From NCBI GenBank assembly GCA_031277855.1, contig JAITLO010000008.1:62001-126000 (forward strand): a stretch of 64,000 nucleotides of DNA, given 5' to 3'. The stretch is from Acidovorax sp. Its GTDB lineage: Bacteria; Pseudomonadota; Gammaproteobacteria; Burkholderiales; Burkholderiaceae_C. Made by a program: the position numbers and the translations under genes. Each line of letters opens with the position of its first letter. Positions within the stretch are counted from its first letter, which is position 1. Of the stretch, positions 34,033 through 43,538 are shown piece after piece. The notes under the pieces were generated by a model. That model had not been told where the DNA came from. It searched no databases and was given only the letters and a program-made list of their open reading frames with translations.

Positions 34033-35073
34033 TCAGGCGTTGGCCGTGGTGCGGCGGGCCGGGAACAGCTCCAGCGCCCAGTTCGCCATGGCCACCAGGG
34101 CCACGCACAGGCCGGCCACGCCCAGCATGCCCAGCAGGCCATCGCCGCCCAGAGGCATGTGGTAGAGGTAGAGGCCGGCGCCGAACTTGGGCACGCCTTG
34201 CACGCCCATGAACAAGGCCCAGCGGAAGGCCCAGGCGGCAGCCGCCAGCCCCAGGCCCAGCACCAGGGTGAAGCCCTTGGCACCCAGACGGTGCTTGCCG
34301 CGCAGCAGCGCACCCACCACCACGGCGCCGAACAGGGCCGAGCCCAGCATGGTCATGCGCCAGACTGGGAAGTCATTCCACAGGCGCAGCGCGGCGTCGA
34401 ACGACGGGTTGCCACCGGCCAGACCTGTTGCGGCCCAGATCAGTGCGGCAGCGACCAGGGCCGCAGCCAGCAGCAGGCCCACGTTGCGCAGCGCTTGCAG
34501 GGCGGCGGCGTCGGGGCGGTGTGCGGCAGGCAAAAAGCGCTCCAGCACAAAGGTGCAGCCCACGGTGGCCAGCCAGCCCGTCAGCGCCAGATTCACCGGC
34601 ACCCACAGCGTGTTCCACAGCGGACGCGAGCGGATCACCATCATCTCCGCACCGGTGTAGATGGTGATGGTCAGTGCCGACAGCACCAGCAGCGGGGCGA
34701 TGGCGCGCATCCAGCCGGGCTTGCCCAGCCACCAGCTGGCGATCAATCCCAGGCTGAGCATCAGAAACACCGGCAGCAGCACGGCGCCCACCGACATCCA
34801 CGACCAGGAGGTGAAGTAGGCATAGAAATGCCAGAAGCGTGCGGGCTGGTGCAGGTCGGCCAGCAGCGAGACCGGCGCGGCAATCACGCTCACCGTGAGC
34901 GTCAGCAGCACGGCGGGCAACAGGCGCTGGCGCAGGCTGCCGGGCGCACCAAAGGCGCAGGCACTGGCCAGCAGCGCGGCACCGGTGGCCACGCCGACCA
35001 GGAAGAAGTACTGCACGGCCCAGGGCAGCCAGGCGACTTCGTAGGCAGGGGTCAGGAGTTCAATGATTTGCAT
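34033..35073 (-). CDS. ttrC: Tetrathionate reductase membrane subunit C (NrfD family)
   Basis: This 346-residue inner-membrane quinol-oxidising subunit has eight to nine hydrophobic helices, beginning VAWLPWAVQYFFLVGVATGAAL in part as QYFFLVGVATGAALL, with HQPARFWHFYAYFTSWSWMSVG in the second loop and YTGAEMMVIRSRPLWN typical of NrfD/TtrC. It passes quinol electrons to the iron-sulfur subunit TtrB. The start at 35073 was chosen because AAGAAGGAG lies about 7 bases upstream. It lies 13 bases after ttrB; the gap to ttrA is about 110 bases and holds a palindromic repeat. Confidence 0.9.
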   Translation of the reverse strand: MQIIELLTPAYEVAWLPWAVQYFFLVGVATGAALLASACAFGAPGSLRQRLLPAVLLTLTVSVIAAPVSLLADLHQPARFWHFYAYFTSWSWMSVGAVLLPVFLMLSLGLIASWWLGKPGWMRAIAPLLVLSALTITIYTGAEMMVIRSRPLWNTLWVPVNLALTGWLATVGCTFVLERFLPAAHRPDAAALQALRNVGLLLAAALVAAALIWAATGLAGGNPSFDAALRLWNDFPVWRMTMLGSALFGAVVVGALLRGKHRLGAKGFTLVLGLGLAAAAWAFRWALFMGVQGVPKFGAGLYLYHMPLGGDGLLGMLGVAGLCVALVAMANWALELFPARRTTANA

Positions 35074-35086
35074 GAGGGGCTCCTTC

Positions 35087-35884
35087 TTAGTGTTCTGCAA
35101 TCAAGCGCACGCTGGCCTGGCCATCGACGCCATGGACAAATTCATCGGGCAGGCCGATATAGAACACGCGCGGCTCGGTCTTCATTTCGGGCTTGAGCAC
35201 CTTGATCTCGTCCTGGTGCGCGGCCATGCGCTGGTTGATTTCGCTGTGCTGGTCGTTGAGGTCACCAATCACTCGGGCGCCGCCCACGCAGCTTTCCACG
35301 CAGGCCGGCAGCAGACCGACTTCGAGGCGGTGCTCGCAGAAGGTGCATTTGTCGGCGGTCTGGGTCTCGTGATTGATAAAGCGTGCGTCATAAGGGCAGG
35401 CCTGGACGCAGTAGCCGCAGCCCACACAGCGCTCGTTGTCCACCAGCACGATGCCGTCGGTGCGCTGGAAGGTGGCCTGCACCGGGCACACGGGCACGCA
35501 GGGCGGCTCGTCGCAGTGGTTGCACAGCCGCGGCAGGCTGACCATGGCCGGCGCGCTGTCCGCCTGGTCCACCTCGTACTGCAGCACCGTGGTGCGGAAC
35601 TGGCCAATGGGCGGCATGTTCTCGACCGAGCAGCTCACCGTGCAGGCCTGGCAGCCAATGCACTTGCGCATGTCGACCAGCATGCCAAAACGCTTGCCCT
35701 CCATGCCGGGGCGGCGTGTGGGTTGAAAGCCTGGGGCACCCGGCATGCCGGCCTGGGCGGAGCCTGCCAGGCCGAAAGTGGTGGCCAGTGCCACCAGCTC
35801 TTGCAGAAACGTCCGCTTGGTCTGCCCTGGGTTCTGCGTCAGGGGGAATGGGGTTTTATCTGCCATGGTTTGAAAATCCATCAT
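35087..35884 (-). CDS. ttrB: Tetrathionate reductase iron-sulfur subunit B
   Basis: This 265-residue protein carries four ferredoxin-type cysteine clusters in order: CIGCQACTVSC (about 75), CNHCDEPPCVPVCP, CVGCGYCVQACP and CTFCEHR...CVESC, enough for four 4Fe-4S clusters that link TtrC to TtrA on the periplasmic face. The N-terminus has a KRTFLQ-type signal followed by a hydrophobic stretch (LVALATTFGLAGSAQA), a lysine-arginine variant of a Tat signal. Start uncertain among three near ATGs (35884, 35881, 35866). First gene of ttrB-ttrC-ttrA, behind an FNR-like box. No TtrRS two-component genes are nearby in this window. Confidence 0.9.
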   Translation of the reverse strand: MMDFQTMADKTPFPLTQNPGQTKRTFLQELVALATTFGLAGSAQAGMPGAPGFQPTRRPGMEGKRFGMLVDMRKCIGCQACTVSCSVENMPPIGQFRTTVLQYEVDQADSAPAMVSLPRLCNHCDEPPCVPVCPVQATFQRTDGIVLVDNERCVGCGYCVQACPYDARFINHETQTADKCTFCEHRLEVGLLPACVESCVGGARVIGDLNDQHSEINQRMAAHQDEIKVLKPEMKTEPRVFYIGLPDEFVHGVDGQASVRLIAEH

Positions 35885-35924
35885 CGTGTGAGTGGAATTT
35901 TCAGATTCATGTCAGTTAATGGGT

Positions 35925-35938
35925 TTGATATGCGTCAA
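35925..35938 (-). promoter_or_regulatory. FNR-like box upstream of ttrB
   Basis: On the minus strand TTGACGCATATCAA matches the anaerobic FNR/CRP-family consensus TTGAT-n4-ATCAA with one mismatch. It lies about 41-54 bases before the ttrB start, a position fit for activation. The 36000 region beyond it is strikingly AT-rich. Confidence 0.65.
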
Positions 35939-35940
35939 GC

Positions 35941-36110
35941 GATGTAAGTTATTGATACTTATGGAAAATATAAAAAACCTTTTATTTTTAAAATCAAGTA
36001 TTAAGAAAGTATTAATTACATGTTTTGAAGGTATTTAATCCCAGTCAAACCATGCGGTATCGTTATTCTAAAAATGAATAGCGAATATAGCGGAGAAATG
36101 GAATAGCCAC
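35941..36110. other. AT-rich intergenic stretch between ttrB and map
   Basis: About 170 bases much richer in A and T than the surroundings (for example TATAAAAAACCTTTTATTTTT and AGTATTAATTACATG). I see no gene in it. It probably holds upstream promoter elements or sites for nucleoid proteins serving ttrBCA; the region from 36144 to 36308 also has no gene. Confidence 0.55.
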
Positions 36111-36143
36111 AAAAAAGCCGCTGTACCGAAGTGGTGTAGCGGC
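36111..36143 (-). terminator. Probable terminator downstream of map
   Basis: Imperfect stem gccgctgtacc/ggtgtagcggc with a T-run following on the minus strand. It is about 290 bases after the map stop, beyond repeat copy E, but no nearer terminator is apparent. Confidence 0.55.
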
Positions 36144-36308
36144 GGGGTGGGGTCTGGGGGAGCAGGGGGAGGGTGCAGAAGCTGGGAGCTCCCGCTGCGG
36201 CTGGCACCTTGTCTTTGCATGGTGGGTGCATGCGCGGTGTGCCAACGGGGAGGGTTGGGATGGCACGCAACCCCAATCAGGCTCCTCAGCCTCAATCAGG
36301 CCCTGGTA

Positions 36309-36425
36309 CATAAAACTGGCGCAGCCTAGTCCAGAGACACCGCGCAAGGGCCTATGCCGGCCGCGCCGCCCCGCCGCGCTGGTGTCGTCCCCCTCGGGGG
36401 GAAGGCGCGCAGCGCCTCAGGGGGG
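36309..36425 (-). repeat. Dispersed intergenic repeat, copy E (inverted)
   Basis: Minus-strand copy of the family at 8536, 9252, 10222 and 12969. It again abuts the end of a gene in sense orientation: it starts 3 bases after the map stop codon with CCCCCTGAGGCGCTGCGCGC and ends GCCAGTTTTATG. Confidence 0.85.
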
Positions 36426-36428
36426 ATT

Positions 36429-37241
36429 TCAAGTGCGGATGGCGCTGATGAAGTCCGGCGGCGTGGGCGAGCCTTCGGACCAGGTCAGCACGTCGTAACC
36501 GGTCTTGGTGACGGCCAGCATCAGCTCCCATTGCGCGGTCAGGCTGCGGTCCTTGGTGACCACGGTCCAGCCATCGGGCATGGATTTGATGTCGCGCTTG
36601 CCCAGATTGAGCATGGGCTCGATGGTGAAGACCATGCCTTCTTCCAGCACCGTGCCGGTGCCGGGGCGGCCGTAGTGCAGCACCTGGGGTTCGTCGTGGA
36701 AGACCTGGCCAATGCCGTGGCCGCAGTATTCGCGCACCACCGACAGGTTGTGGCCTTCGGCAAAGCTCTGGATGGCGTGGCCGATGTCGCCCAGCGTGGC
36801 GCCGGGTTTGACCTGCTGGATGCCCTTCCACATGGCATCGAAGGTGAGCTGGCACAGGCGCTTGGCAGCGATAGAGCCTTCACCCACGATGAACATGCGG
36901 CTGTTGTCACCAAACCAGCCGTCTTCGGTGATCACGGTGACGTCCACGTTGACGATATCGCCTTTTTTCAGCGGCTTGTCGTTGGGGATGCCGTGGCAGA
37001 CCACATGGTTGACCGAGGTGCAGACATAGGCCGGGTAGGGCGTCATGCCTGGTGGCTGATAGCCCAGGCAGGCCGTTTTGGTGCCTTGCTGGGCCATGCG
37101 CTCGGCGCACAGGTCATCGATTTGCTGGGTGGTGATGCCGGGTTGGATATGGGGGGTGATGTAGTCCAGCACATCCGAAGCAAAGCGGCCTGCGATGCGC
37201 ATGCGCTCGATGTCTTCGGGGGTCTTCAAGGTGATGCTCAT
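36429..37241 (-). CDS. map: Type I methionine aminopeptidase
   Basis: This 270-residue cytoplasmic metallopeptidase removes the initiator methionine from new proteins. It starts with the usual MSITLKTPEDIERMRIAGR, and the dinuclear metal residues are visible: Asp in IVNVDVTV and GDNSRMF, His in HGIGQVFHDEP, Glu in FTIEPMLN and a final Glu in AQWELM. CGHGIG and VNHVVCHGIPN are signature segments. Length is normal. The start at 37241 follows the family alignment; a conventional ribosome-binding site is not obvious. A dispersed repeat (copy E) follows the stop codon. Confidence 0.95.
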   Translation of the reverse strand: MSITLKTPEDIERMRIAGRFASDVLDYITPHIQPGITTQQIDDLCAERMAQQGTKTACLGYQPPGMTPYPAYVCTSVNHVVCHGIPNDKPLKKGDIVNVDVTVITEDGWFGDNSRMFIVGEGSIAAKRLCQLTFDAMWKGIQQVKPGATLGDIGHAIQSFAEGHNLSVVREYCGHGIGQVFHDEPQVLHYGRPGTGTVLEEGMVFTIEPMLNLGKRDIKSMPDGWTVVTKDRSLTAQWELMLAVTKTGYDVLTWSEGSPTPPDFISAIRT

Positions 37242-37418
37242 GAGGGGAATTATCCCATCGCAGGCTTGAACCTGCAGGGGCAAGGGGCGGGAGCGCTTCG
37301 GGTAAGCGCTAGGCACGGTAAAATCTGAGGCTCACCGATTCAGCGCTCTGGCCCAGCCCGCATCCGCAGGGCCGGGCCATGGCGCTTTTCACCAGCCTTC
37401 ACATAAACAGGCCGCCAC

Positions 37419-40400
37419 GTGACCTTGCATTTGACACAGTTTGAGGGTGGAAACGCCCTGAGCTCGTTCCGCGCCCAACAGCTTTTGACCGACCTGGTCG
37501 CCATCCACCCCAAGATCTGCGGCATTGCTGCGCGGTTTGTCCACCTGGTGGCCACCGAAGGGGTTCCTGTGCCCGCATTGCAAGAGCGCCTGTCGGCGCT
37601 CTTGACCTATGGTGACCCCTATGAAGGGAGCAGCGAAGGCCAGGCCTTTGTCGTCACGCCCCGCATGGGCACTATCTCGCCCTGGGCCTCCAAGGCCACG
37701 GACATTGCACGCAACTGCGGCCTGGCCGTGTTCCGCGTGGAGCGCATCACCGAGTACCGCGTGCAGCTGAAGTCCGGCCTGCTGGGTGGGGCTACCGAAT
37801 TGAGCGCCGAACAGACTGCGCAAATCGCCGCGCTGCTGCACGACCGCATGACCGAGTCGGTGTTCGCCACCCGTGCCGAAGCCGAGACGCTGTTCTCCAC
37901 CCTGCAAGCCCAGCCCATGGAGTTTGTGGACGTGCTGGGTGGTGGTCGCGCCGCGCTGGAAACCGCCAACAAGCAATGGGGCCTGGCCCTGGCCGAAGAC
38001 GAGATCGAGTACCTCGAAAACGCCTTCAAGGGCCTCAAGCGCAACCCCACGGACGTGGAGCTGATGATGTTCGCCCAGGCGAACTCCGAGCACTGCCGCC
38101 ACAAAATCTTCAACGCCCACTTCACCATCGACGGTGTGGCGCAAGACAAATCGCTGTTCGGCATGATCCGCAACACCGAGGCCGTTTCGCCACAGCACAC
38201 CGTGGTGGCGTATTCGGACAATGCCTCCATCATGGAAGGCCACCAGGTCGAGCGCTTTACGGCCAAATTCGACGGTAGTGCTGACCAATCCAGCGCTCCC
38301 AGCTATCAAAAGCAAAGCGCTACCAGCCATGTGCTGATGAAGGTGGAAACGCACAACCACCCCACGGCGATTTCTCCATTCCCCGGTGCATCCACCGGCG
38401 CCGGCGGTGAAATCCGCGACGAAGGTGCCACCGGCCGTGGCTCCAAGCCCAAGGCCGGTCTGACGGGTTTCACCGTCTCCAAGCTCTGGGGCAGCGAAGT
38501 GGGCAAGCCCGAGCACATTGCCAGCCCGCTGCAAATCATGATCGAGGGCCCCCTGGGTGGCGCGGCCTTCAACAACGAGTTTGGCCGTCCCAATCTGACC
38601 GGCTACTTCCGCGAGTACGAGCAGCAAGTCGGTGACATCACCCGTGGCTACCACAAGCCCATCATGATTGCCGGTGGCCTGGGCGTGATCGATGCCCAGC
38701 AAACCAAGAAGATTCTGTTCCCCGCAGGCACGCTGCTGATCCAGCTGGGTGGACCGGGCATGCGCATCGGCATGGGCGGCGGCGCAGCCAGCTCCATGGC
38801 CAGCGGCACGAATGCGGCCGAGCTGGACTTTGACTCGGTGCAGCGCGGCAACCCCGAGATCGAGCGCCGTGCGCAAGAGGTCATCAACCACTGCTGGCAG
38901 CAGGGTGATAAGAACCCGATTCTGGCCATCCACGACGTGGGTGCCGGCGGCCTGTCCAACGCCTTCCCCGAGCTGACCAATGATGCCGGCCGTGGTGCCC
39001 GCTTTGACCTGCGCGCCGTGAAGCTGGAGGAATCCGGCCTGGCGCCCAAGGAAATCTGGTCCAACGAATCGCAAGAGCGCTATGTGCTGGCGATCGCTCC
39101 CGAATCCCTGGCGGAGTTCACCGCTTTCTGCGAGCGTGAGCGCTGCCCGTTTGCCGTCATCGGCACGGCCACCGAAGAGCGCCAGCTGGTGCTGGACGAC
39201 ACCGCTGTGGAGTCCGGCGACCAAAAGCTGCCGGTGAACATGCCCATGGACGTGCTCCTGGGCAAGCCGCCCAAGATGGTCAAGGACGTGAAGACGGTGG
39301 AGCGTGCGCTGCCCGCTATCGACCTGACCGGCGTGCCACTGGAAAAGGCAGCCATTGAAGTCTTGGCCCACCCCACGGTGGCTTCCAAGCGCTTTCTGAT
39401 CACCATCGGCGACCGCGCCGTGGGTGGCCTGACCCACCGCGACCAGATGGTGGGCCCCTGGCAGGTGCCGGTGGCCGACGTGGCCGTGACCCTGGCCGAC
39501 TATCGTGGCTTCAAGGGCGAAGCCATGGCCATGGGCGAGCGCACGCCGCTGGCCGCCATCAATGCCCCCGCCTCGGGCCGCATGGCCGTGGCCGAGGCCA
39601 TCACGAATATGCTGGCTGCGCCCATAGCGCTGTCCAAGGTCAAGATGTCGGCCAACTGGATGGCCGCTTGCGGCGAGCCCGGTGAAGACGCCGACCTGTA
39701 CGCCACCGTCAAGGCCGTGGGCATGGAGCTGTGCCCGGCTTTGAACATCTCCATTCCCGTGGGCAAGGATTCGCTGTCCATGCGCACCCAGTGGAGCGAG
39801 GGTGGTGCGGTCAAAAAGGTCACATCCCCCGTCAGTCTGATCATCACCGGCTTTGCCTCCATTGACGATGTGCGCAGCACGCTGACACCCCAGCTCGATG
39901 CCGAGGAAGAAGACAGCTCGCTGCTGCTGATCGACCTGTCGCGCGGCAAGATGCGCATGGGCGGCTCCATCCTGGGCCAGGTGCTGAACCAATCCGGCAA
40001 TGAAACCCCGGACCTGGATGATGCCAAGGACTTGATCGCCCTGGTCGACGCCGTGAACGCCTTGCGCGCCAAGGGCCAGATCCTGGCCTACCACGACAAG
40101 GGCGACGGCGGCCTGCTGGCCACGGTGGCCGAAATGGCTTTTGCCGGCCATGTGGGCGTGGCCCTGAATGTGGACATGCTGATCACCGAGGGTGATGGCA
40201 TCAGCGACAGCCGCATGGACAGCGGCGAAGGCAAGAACTGGGGCGGCCAGGTCAGCGGCCGCCGCGAAGACCTGACGCTGCGCGCGCTGTTCAACGAAGA
40301 GCTGGGCGCCGTGCTGCAGATCAAGACGGCCGACCGCGCCGCCGTGCTGCAGACCCTGCGCGAGCATGGCCTGGCCACTTGCAGCCACATCATCGGCAAG

Positions 40401-41429
40401 ACCCGCCCCGCATCCTCGCCCGTGGACATGGGCAAGGGCGAGCTGCAGGTCTGGCGTGATGCGAAAAAGGTGTTTGGCGCCACATTGAGCGATCTGCACC
40501 AGGTCTGGGACGCCGTGAGCTGGAAGATTGCCCAGCAGCGCGACAACCCCGCCTGTGCCGACAGCGAGCACGCCGCCGCCGGCGTGGCCAACGACCCCGG
40601 CATGCATGTGCAGCTGACGTTCGACCCGCAAGAGAACGTGGCCGCGCCTTTCCTCAATCTGCAGGCCAAGCCCCGCGTGGCCGTGCTGCGTGAGCAGGGC
40701 GTGAACTCCCACGTCGAAATGGCCTATGCCTTTACCGAGGCAGGCTTTGAGGCCGTGGACGTGCACATGACCGACTTGCAAACCGGCCGTGCCCAGCTCA
40801 AGGACTTTGCTGGCGTGGTGGCTTGCGGCGGCTTCAGCTATGGCGACACCCTGGGTGCCGGCATTGGCTGGGCGCGCTCCATTACCTTTAACGATCGCCT
40901 CTCGGCCGAGTTCCAGCAGTTCTTTGGCCGCAGCGATACCTTCGGCCTGGGCGTGTGCAACGGCTGCCAGAGGTTTGCCGAGCTGGCCGACATCATCCCC
41001 GGCGCACAGGACTGGCCGCGCTTTACGCAAAACCAGAGCAACCGCTTTGAGGCGCGTCTGTCCATGGTGGAAGTGCTGGATTCGCCCAGCATCTTCCTGC
41101 AAGGCATGGCTGGCTCGCGCCTGCCCATCGCCGTGGCGCACGGCGAGGGCTATGCCAATTTCAAGTTCCGCGGTAATGCAGGCCAGGTGATTGGCTCCAT
41201 GCGCTATGTGGACAATCTGGGCCAGGTCACCGAGCAGTACCCTTTCAACCCCAACGGCTCGGCCGGTGGTTTGACGGCGGTGACAACGGCCGACGGCCGC
41301 TTCACGGCCATGATGCCCCACCCCGAGCGCGTGTTCCGCAATGTGCAAATGAGCTGGACCTCTGGCGACAAGTCTGAATTCAGCCCCTGGATGCGCGTGT
41401 GGCGCAATGCACGCAAGTGGTTGGGTTGA
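37419..41429 (+). CDS. purL: Phosphoribosylformylglycinamidine synthase, single-chain type
   Basis: This 1336-residue enzyme converts FGAR, glutamine and ATP to FGAM in purine synthesis. Order of parts: N-terminal PurS-like domain, linker, two AIR-synthase-like halves with [39 protein letters not shown] and [11 protein letters not shown], and a C-terminal glutaminase domain with [12 protein letters not shown], the nucleophile Cys in LGVCNGCQ and MMPHPERV. Length is slightly above the E. coli protein (1295). The start is a GTG chosen by the family N-terminus [15 protein letters not shown]. Residues about 292-303 (just before the KVETHNHP motif) are encoded by a short palindromic-repeat-like insert in frame. 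Confidence 0.97.
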   Translation: MTLHLTQFEGGNALSSFRAQQLLTDLVAIHPKICGIAARFVHLVATEGVPVPALQERLSALLTYGDPYEGSSEGQAFVVTPRMGTISPWASKATDIARNCGLAVFRVERITEYRVQLKSGLLGGATELSAEQTAQIAALLHDRMTESVFATRAEAETLFSTLQAQPMEFVDVLGGGRAALETANKQWGLALAEDEIEYLENAFKGLKRNPTDVELMMFAQANSEHCRHKIFNAHFTIDGVAQDKSLFGMIRNTEAVSPQHTVVAYSDNASIMEGHQVERFTAKFDGSADQSSAPSYQKQSATSHVLMKVETHNHPTAISPFPGASTGAGGEIRDEGATGRGSKPKAGLTGFTVSKLWGSEVGKPEHIASPLQIMIEGPLGGAAFNNEFGRPNLTGYFREYEQQVGDITRGYHKPIMIAGGLGVIDAQQTKKILFPAGTLLIQLGGPGMRIGMGGGAASSMASGTNAAELDFDSVQRGNPEIERRAQEVINHCWQQGDKNPILAIHDVGAGGLSNAFPELTNDAGRGARFDLRAVKLEESGLAPKEIWSNESQERYVLAIAPESLAEFTAFCERERCPFAVIGTATEERQLVLDDTAVESGDQKLPVNMPMDVLLGKPPKMVKDVKTVERALPAIDLTGVPLEKAAIEVLAHPTVASKRFLITIGDRAVGGLTHRDQMVGPWQVPVADVAVTLADYRGFKGEAMAMGERTPLAAINAPASGRMAVAEAITNMLAAPIALSKVKMSANWMAACGEPGEDADLYATVKAVGMELCPALNISIPVGKDSLSMRTQWSEGGAVKKVTSPVSLIITGFASIDDVRSTLTPQLDAEEEDSSLLLIDLSRGKMRMGGSILGQVLNQSGNETPDLDDAKDLIALVDAVNALRAKGQILAYHDKGDGGLLATVAEMAFAGHVGVALNVDMLITEGDGISDSRMDSGEGKNWGGQVSGRREDLTLRALFNEELGAVLQIKTADRAAVLQTLREHGLATCSHIIGKTRPASSPVDMGKGELQVWRDAKKVFGATLSDLHQVWDAVSWKIAQQRDNPACADSEHAAAGVANDPGMHVQLTFDPQENVAAPFLNLQAKPRVAVLREQGVNSHVEMAYAFTEAGFEAVDVHMTDLQTGRAQLKDFAGVVACGGFSYGDTLGAGIGWARSITFNDRLSAEFQQFFGRSDTFGLGVCNGCQRFAELADIIPGAQDWPRFTQNQSNRFEARLSMVEVLDSPSIFLQGMAGSRLPIAVAHGEGYANFKFRGNAGQVIGSMRYVDNLGQVTEQYPFNPNGSAGGLTAVTTADGRFTAMMPHPERVFRNVQMSWTSGDKSEFSPWMRVWRNARKWLG
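38292..38326 (+). repeat. Repeat-derived insert inside purL
   Basis: AGCGCTCCCAGCTATCAAAA then GCAAAGCGCTACCAG resembles the short Comamonadaceae palindromic repeat (AGCTAT core with AGCGCT blocks), cf. 33946-33975. Here it is read in frame as a serine/alanine-rich linker in PurL. Whether this is a true repeat insertion needs family alignment. Confidence 0.5.
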
Positions 41430-41465
41430 TTTCTTTTTCTTGAGCTCTCGCGTCCCTGGCTTGAT

Positions 41466-41496
41466 TCCCCCTCCTGTGGTGGGAGAGGGGGAGGGG
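41466..41496. repeat. Short CCCCCTC..GAGGGGG palindrome after purL
   Basis: Inverted repeat ccccctc/gaggggg with an 11-base loop, related in style to the palindrome at 10391-10432. It lies in the purL-ompW gap ahead of the terminator. Confidence 0.45.
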
Positions 41497-41525
41497 CCCG
41501 CGCAAGGGCCTTGGCCTTGCAACCA

Positions 41526-41564
41526 GAAAAAAGCCCCGCAGTGGCAACGCTGCGGGGCTTTTTC
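41526..41564 (+). terminator. Intrinsic terminator after purL
   Basis: Perfect stem aaaaagccccgcag/ctgcggggcttttt with a 7-base loop and flanking A and T tracts, about 100 bases after the purL stop codon. Confidence 0.9.
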
Positions 41565-41641
41565 TATGCAGCGCAGTGCACGCGCCAAAGCGCAAAGCAT
41601 TCTTCTCTCTCGCAGCAGGATTTAAGTTGGTGCTGGCTATG

Positions 41642-41706
41642 CCGCAAGGCCTTGTCTTGCGGGCTTATGTGCGGGCAATGCTGTGTGTTGCCGCGGGGCA
41701 ACACAA
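41642..41706 (+). other. Two hairpins in the ompW upstream region
   Basis: ccgcaag/cttgcgg (around 41643-41663) and tgtgttgcc/ggcaacaca (around 41684-41706) are perfect short stems about 120-190 bases before ompW. They could mark a structured 5' leader or a regulator site; nothing else is recognised in this 265-base stretch apart from the AAAGGA ribosome-binding site of ompW. Confidence 0.35.
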
Positions 41707-41829
41707 CGCGCTGGATCTGGAGCGCGCCAGGAAAAAGCTTGAGCTAGGGCAAATCCCAGGGCCTGTGGCTTTGTTTCAATCAAGTCCAAGGGGAAACCAC
41801 CCCGATTCAGCAACCCAAAGGAAACCAAG

Positions 41830-42453
41830 ATGAAGAAAACCCTGCTGGCTATTGCCGCTCTGACTGCCCTGACCTCCGGCGCTGCAATGGCGCAGCAGCA
41901 AGATGGCAAGTGGATGGTGCGTGTGCGCGCTGTGCATATCGAAAGCGATAACGGTGGTTCGACCAATCTGCCCGGTGTTGGCAGCCTGGGTCTGTCGGCA
42001 AGCAACAAGACCATCCCTGAGCTGGACATCTCCTACTTCTTCACGCCCAACTTTGCGGCTGAGCTGATTCTGACTTACCCCCAAAAGCACGATGTGCGTT
42101 CTAGCGCACTGGGTGGCAAGATCGGCACCGTGAAGCAACTGCCTCCCACGCTGCTGGCCCAATACCACTTCACCAACCTGGGCGCCTTCAAGCCCTATGT
42201 GGGCGCTGGTATCAACTACACCCGCTTCTCGAATGTGAACCTGCTGGATGGTGGTGCTGATGTGAAGCGCAACAGCTGGGGCGGTGCTCTGCAAGTGGGC
42301 TTTGACTATGCCCTGGACAAGAACTGGTCCATCAACTTTGACGTGAAGAAGGTCTACATGAAGACCGACGTGAGCGTGAACGGCGTGGGCAAGGTCGGCG
42401 ATCTGAAGATCGACCCAGTGCTGATTGGTGTGGGTGTGGGCTATCGCTTCTAA
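41830..42453 (+). CDS. ompW: OmpW family outer-membrane protein
   Basis: This 207-residue protein has a signal peptide (MKKTLLAIAALTALTSGAAMA) and an eight-stranded barrel with family motifs WMVRVRAVHIESDNGG, PELDISYFFTPNFAAELI, YHFTNLGAFKPYVGAGINY and a C-terminal GVGVGYRF ending in phenylalanine. OmpW forms a narrow hydrophobic channel and is often oxygen- or stress-regulated. An AAAGGA site lies before the ATG. It is a single gene between two terminators. Confidence 0.94.
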   Translation: MKKTLLAIAALTALTSGAAMAQQQDGKWMVRVRAVHIESDNGGSTNLPGVGSLGLSASNKTIPELDISYFFTPNFAAELILTYPQKHDVRSSALGGKIGTVKQLPPTLLAQYHFTNLGAFKPYVGAGINYTRFSNVNLLDGGADVKRNSWGGALQVGFDYALDKNWSINFDVKKVYMKTDVSVNGVGKVGDLKIDPVLIGVGVGYRF

Positions 42454-42473
42454 GCGCTGCGCTTCTTTCGCAC

Positions 42474-42502
42474 AAAACCGCTGCCTTGGCAGCGGTTTTT
42501 TT
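42474..42502 (+). terminator. Intrinsic terminator after ompW
   Basis: Perfect stem aaaaccgctgcc/cagcggtttt (loop ttgg region) followed by a T-run, 21 bases after the ompW stop. Confidence 0.92.
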
Positions 42503-42776
42503 GTGTCTGTAGTACAGCCCTGGACGGTGAGACTGCCTTGTGGGTGTTTTGACGGCAGAGCATGGCCTATCGCCCTCAGTGCAGCGCGGCGTCTGAGCAA
42601 TGCCGGGATGGGGCAGCTTGAGGCGTAGTGGTTTGGAGGGAGCGCTTCTTTGACGGCGATGAAGCGAGCAGGGGCTTGGCTGGAGGACTACCGGATGCGG
42701 GTCTGCTGGTGTTGCAGATAGCGAGCTGCGCCGAAGATGGATCAGAAGACACACCCAGCAGCTTGGCTGCAAGCAT
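42503..42776. other. Intergenic stretch without recognised features
   Basis: About 270 bases between the ompW terminator and the terminator of the converging membrane-protein gene. No frame with coding texture, RNA motif or repeat stands out to me. Confidence 0.5.
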
Positions 42777-42802
42777 GAAAAAAGCACGCCGAGGCGTGCT
42801 TT
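42777..42802 (-). terminator. Terminator of the Bax-inhibitor-1 family gene
   Basis: Stem aaagcacgcc/ggcgtgcttt closing on a short loop, with a T-run on the minus strand, about 45 bases after the stop codon of the gene at 42846. Confidence 0.85.
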
Positions 42803-42845
42803 GTGGTTGTTGCCAGAAGGCCTGCAAAAGCCTTCTACAGCGTGC

Positions 42846-43538
42846 TTAGTCGCGTTCGCCGCCCATGATGCCCAGCAGGGCCAGCAGGCTTTGGAACACG
42901 TTGAACACATCCAGGTACAGGGCCAGTGTGGCGCTGATGTAGTTGGTTTCGCCGCCGTCCAGGATCTGCTTGATGTCATACAGCATGTAGGCAGAGAAGA
43001 TGCCGATGGCCAGCATGGAGATCGCCATCATGCCGGCGGTGGAGCCGATGAAGACGTTGATGACGGAGCCCACCAGCAGCACCATGGCGCCGACGAAGAG
43101 CCATTTGCCCATGCCCGAGATGTCGCGCTTGATCACGGTGGCCAGCGAGGCCATCACGAAGAACACGCCAGCTGTGCCGGCAAAGGCGGTCATGATCAGC
43201 TCGGAGCCGTTCTTGAAGCCCAGCACCATGGCGATCAGACGCGAGAGCATCAGGCCCATGAAGAAGGTGAAGGCCAGCAGCACGGGCACGCCGGCGGCGG
43301 AGTTCTTGGTCTTTTCGATGGCGAACATAAAGCCGAAGGCGCCGGCCATGAACACAATCAGACCCAGGCCGCCAGACAGCGAGCGGGTGATGCCGGTGGA
43401 CACGCCGATCCAGGCGCCCAGCACGGTGGGCAGCATGCTCAGCGCCAGCAGCCAGTAGGTGTTGCGCAGCACCTTGTGGCGCTGCTGCTGCGAGAGGGCA
43501 GCGCCAGCAGTGTCCCAAGTGGTGACGTTGTCATTCAT
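42846..43538 (-). CDS. Bax inhibitor-1/YccA family membrane protein
   Basis: This 230-residue protein has about seven transmembrane helices and belongs to the BI-1/YccA family (TMBIM-like), inner-membrane proteins that in E. coli modulate the FtsH protease or act as leak channels. Visible segments: VLRNTYWLLALSMLPTVLGAWIG, GGLGLIVFMAGAFGFMFA, the pair GTAGVFFVMASLATVI and the C-terminal LYDIKQILDGGETNYISATLALYLDVFNVF with the two conserved aspartates of the pH-sensing centre. An AGGAG site lies before the chosen ATG (43538). Monocistronic. Confidence 0.92.
   Translation of the reverse strand: MNDNVTTWDTAGAALSQQQRHKVLRNTYWLLALSMLPTVLGAWIGVSTGITRSLSGGLGLIVFMAGAFGFMFAIEKTKNSAAGVPVLLAFTFFMGLMLSRLIAMVLGFKNGSELIMTAFAGTAGVFFVMASLATVIKRDISGMGKWLFVGAMVLLVGSVINVFIGSTAGMMAISMLAIGIFSAYMLYDIKQILDGGETNYISATLALYLDVFNVFQSLLALLGIMGGERD

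Noticed and set aside
30588-34211. A 1207-codon open frame on the plus strand, antisense to ttrA
   Set aside because: It is the complement of a strongly supported gene; its protein is rich in His, Gly, Gln and Ala, as expected for a GC-rich shadow frame, and shows no domain.
37389-41600. A 1403-codon open frame antisense to purL
   Set aside because: Shadow of purL caused by codon bias; no recognisable domain or ribosome-binding site.
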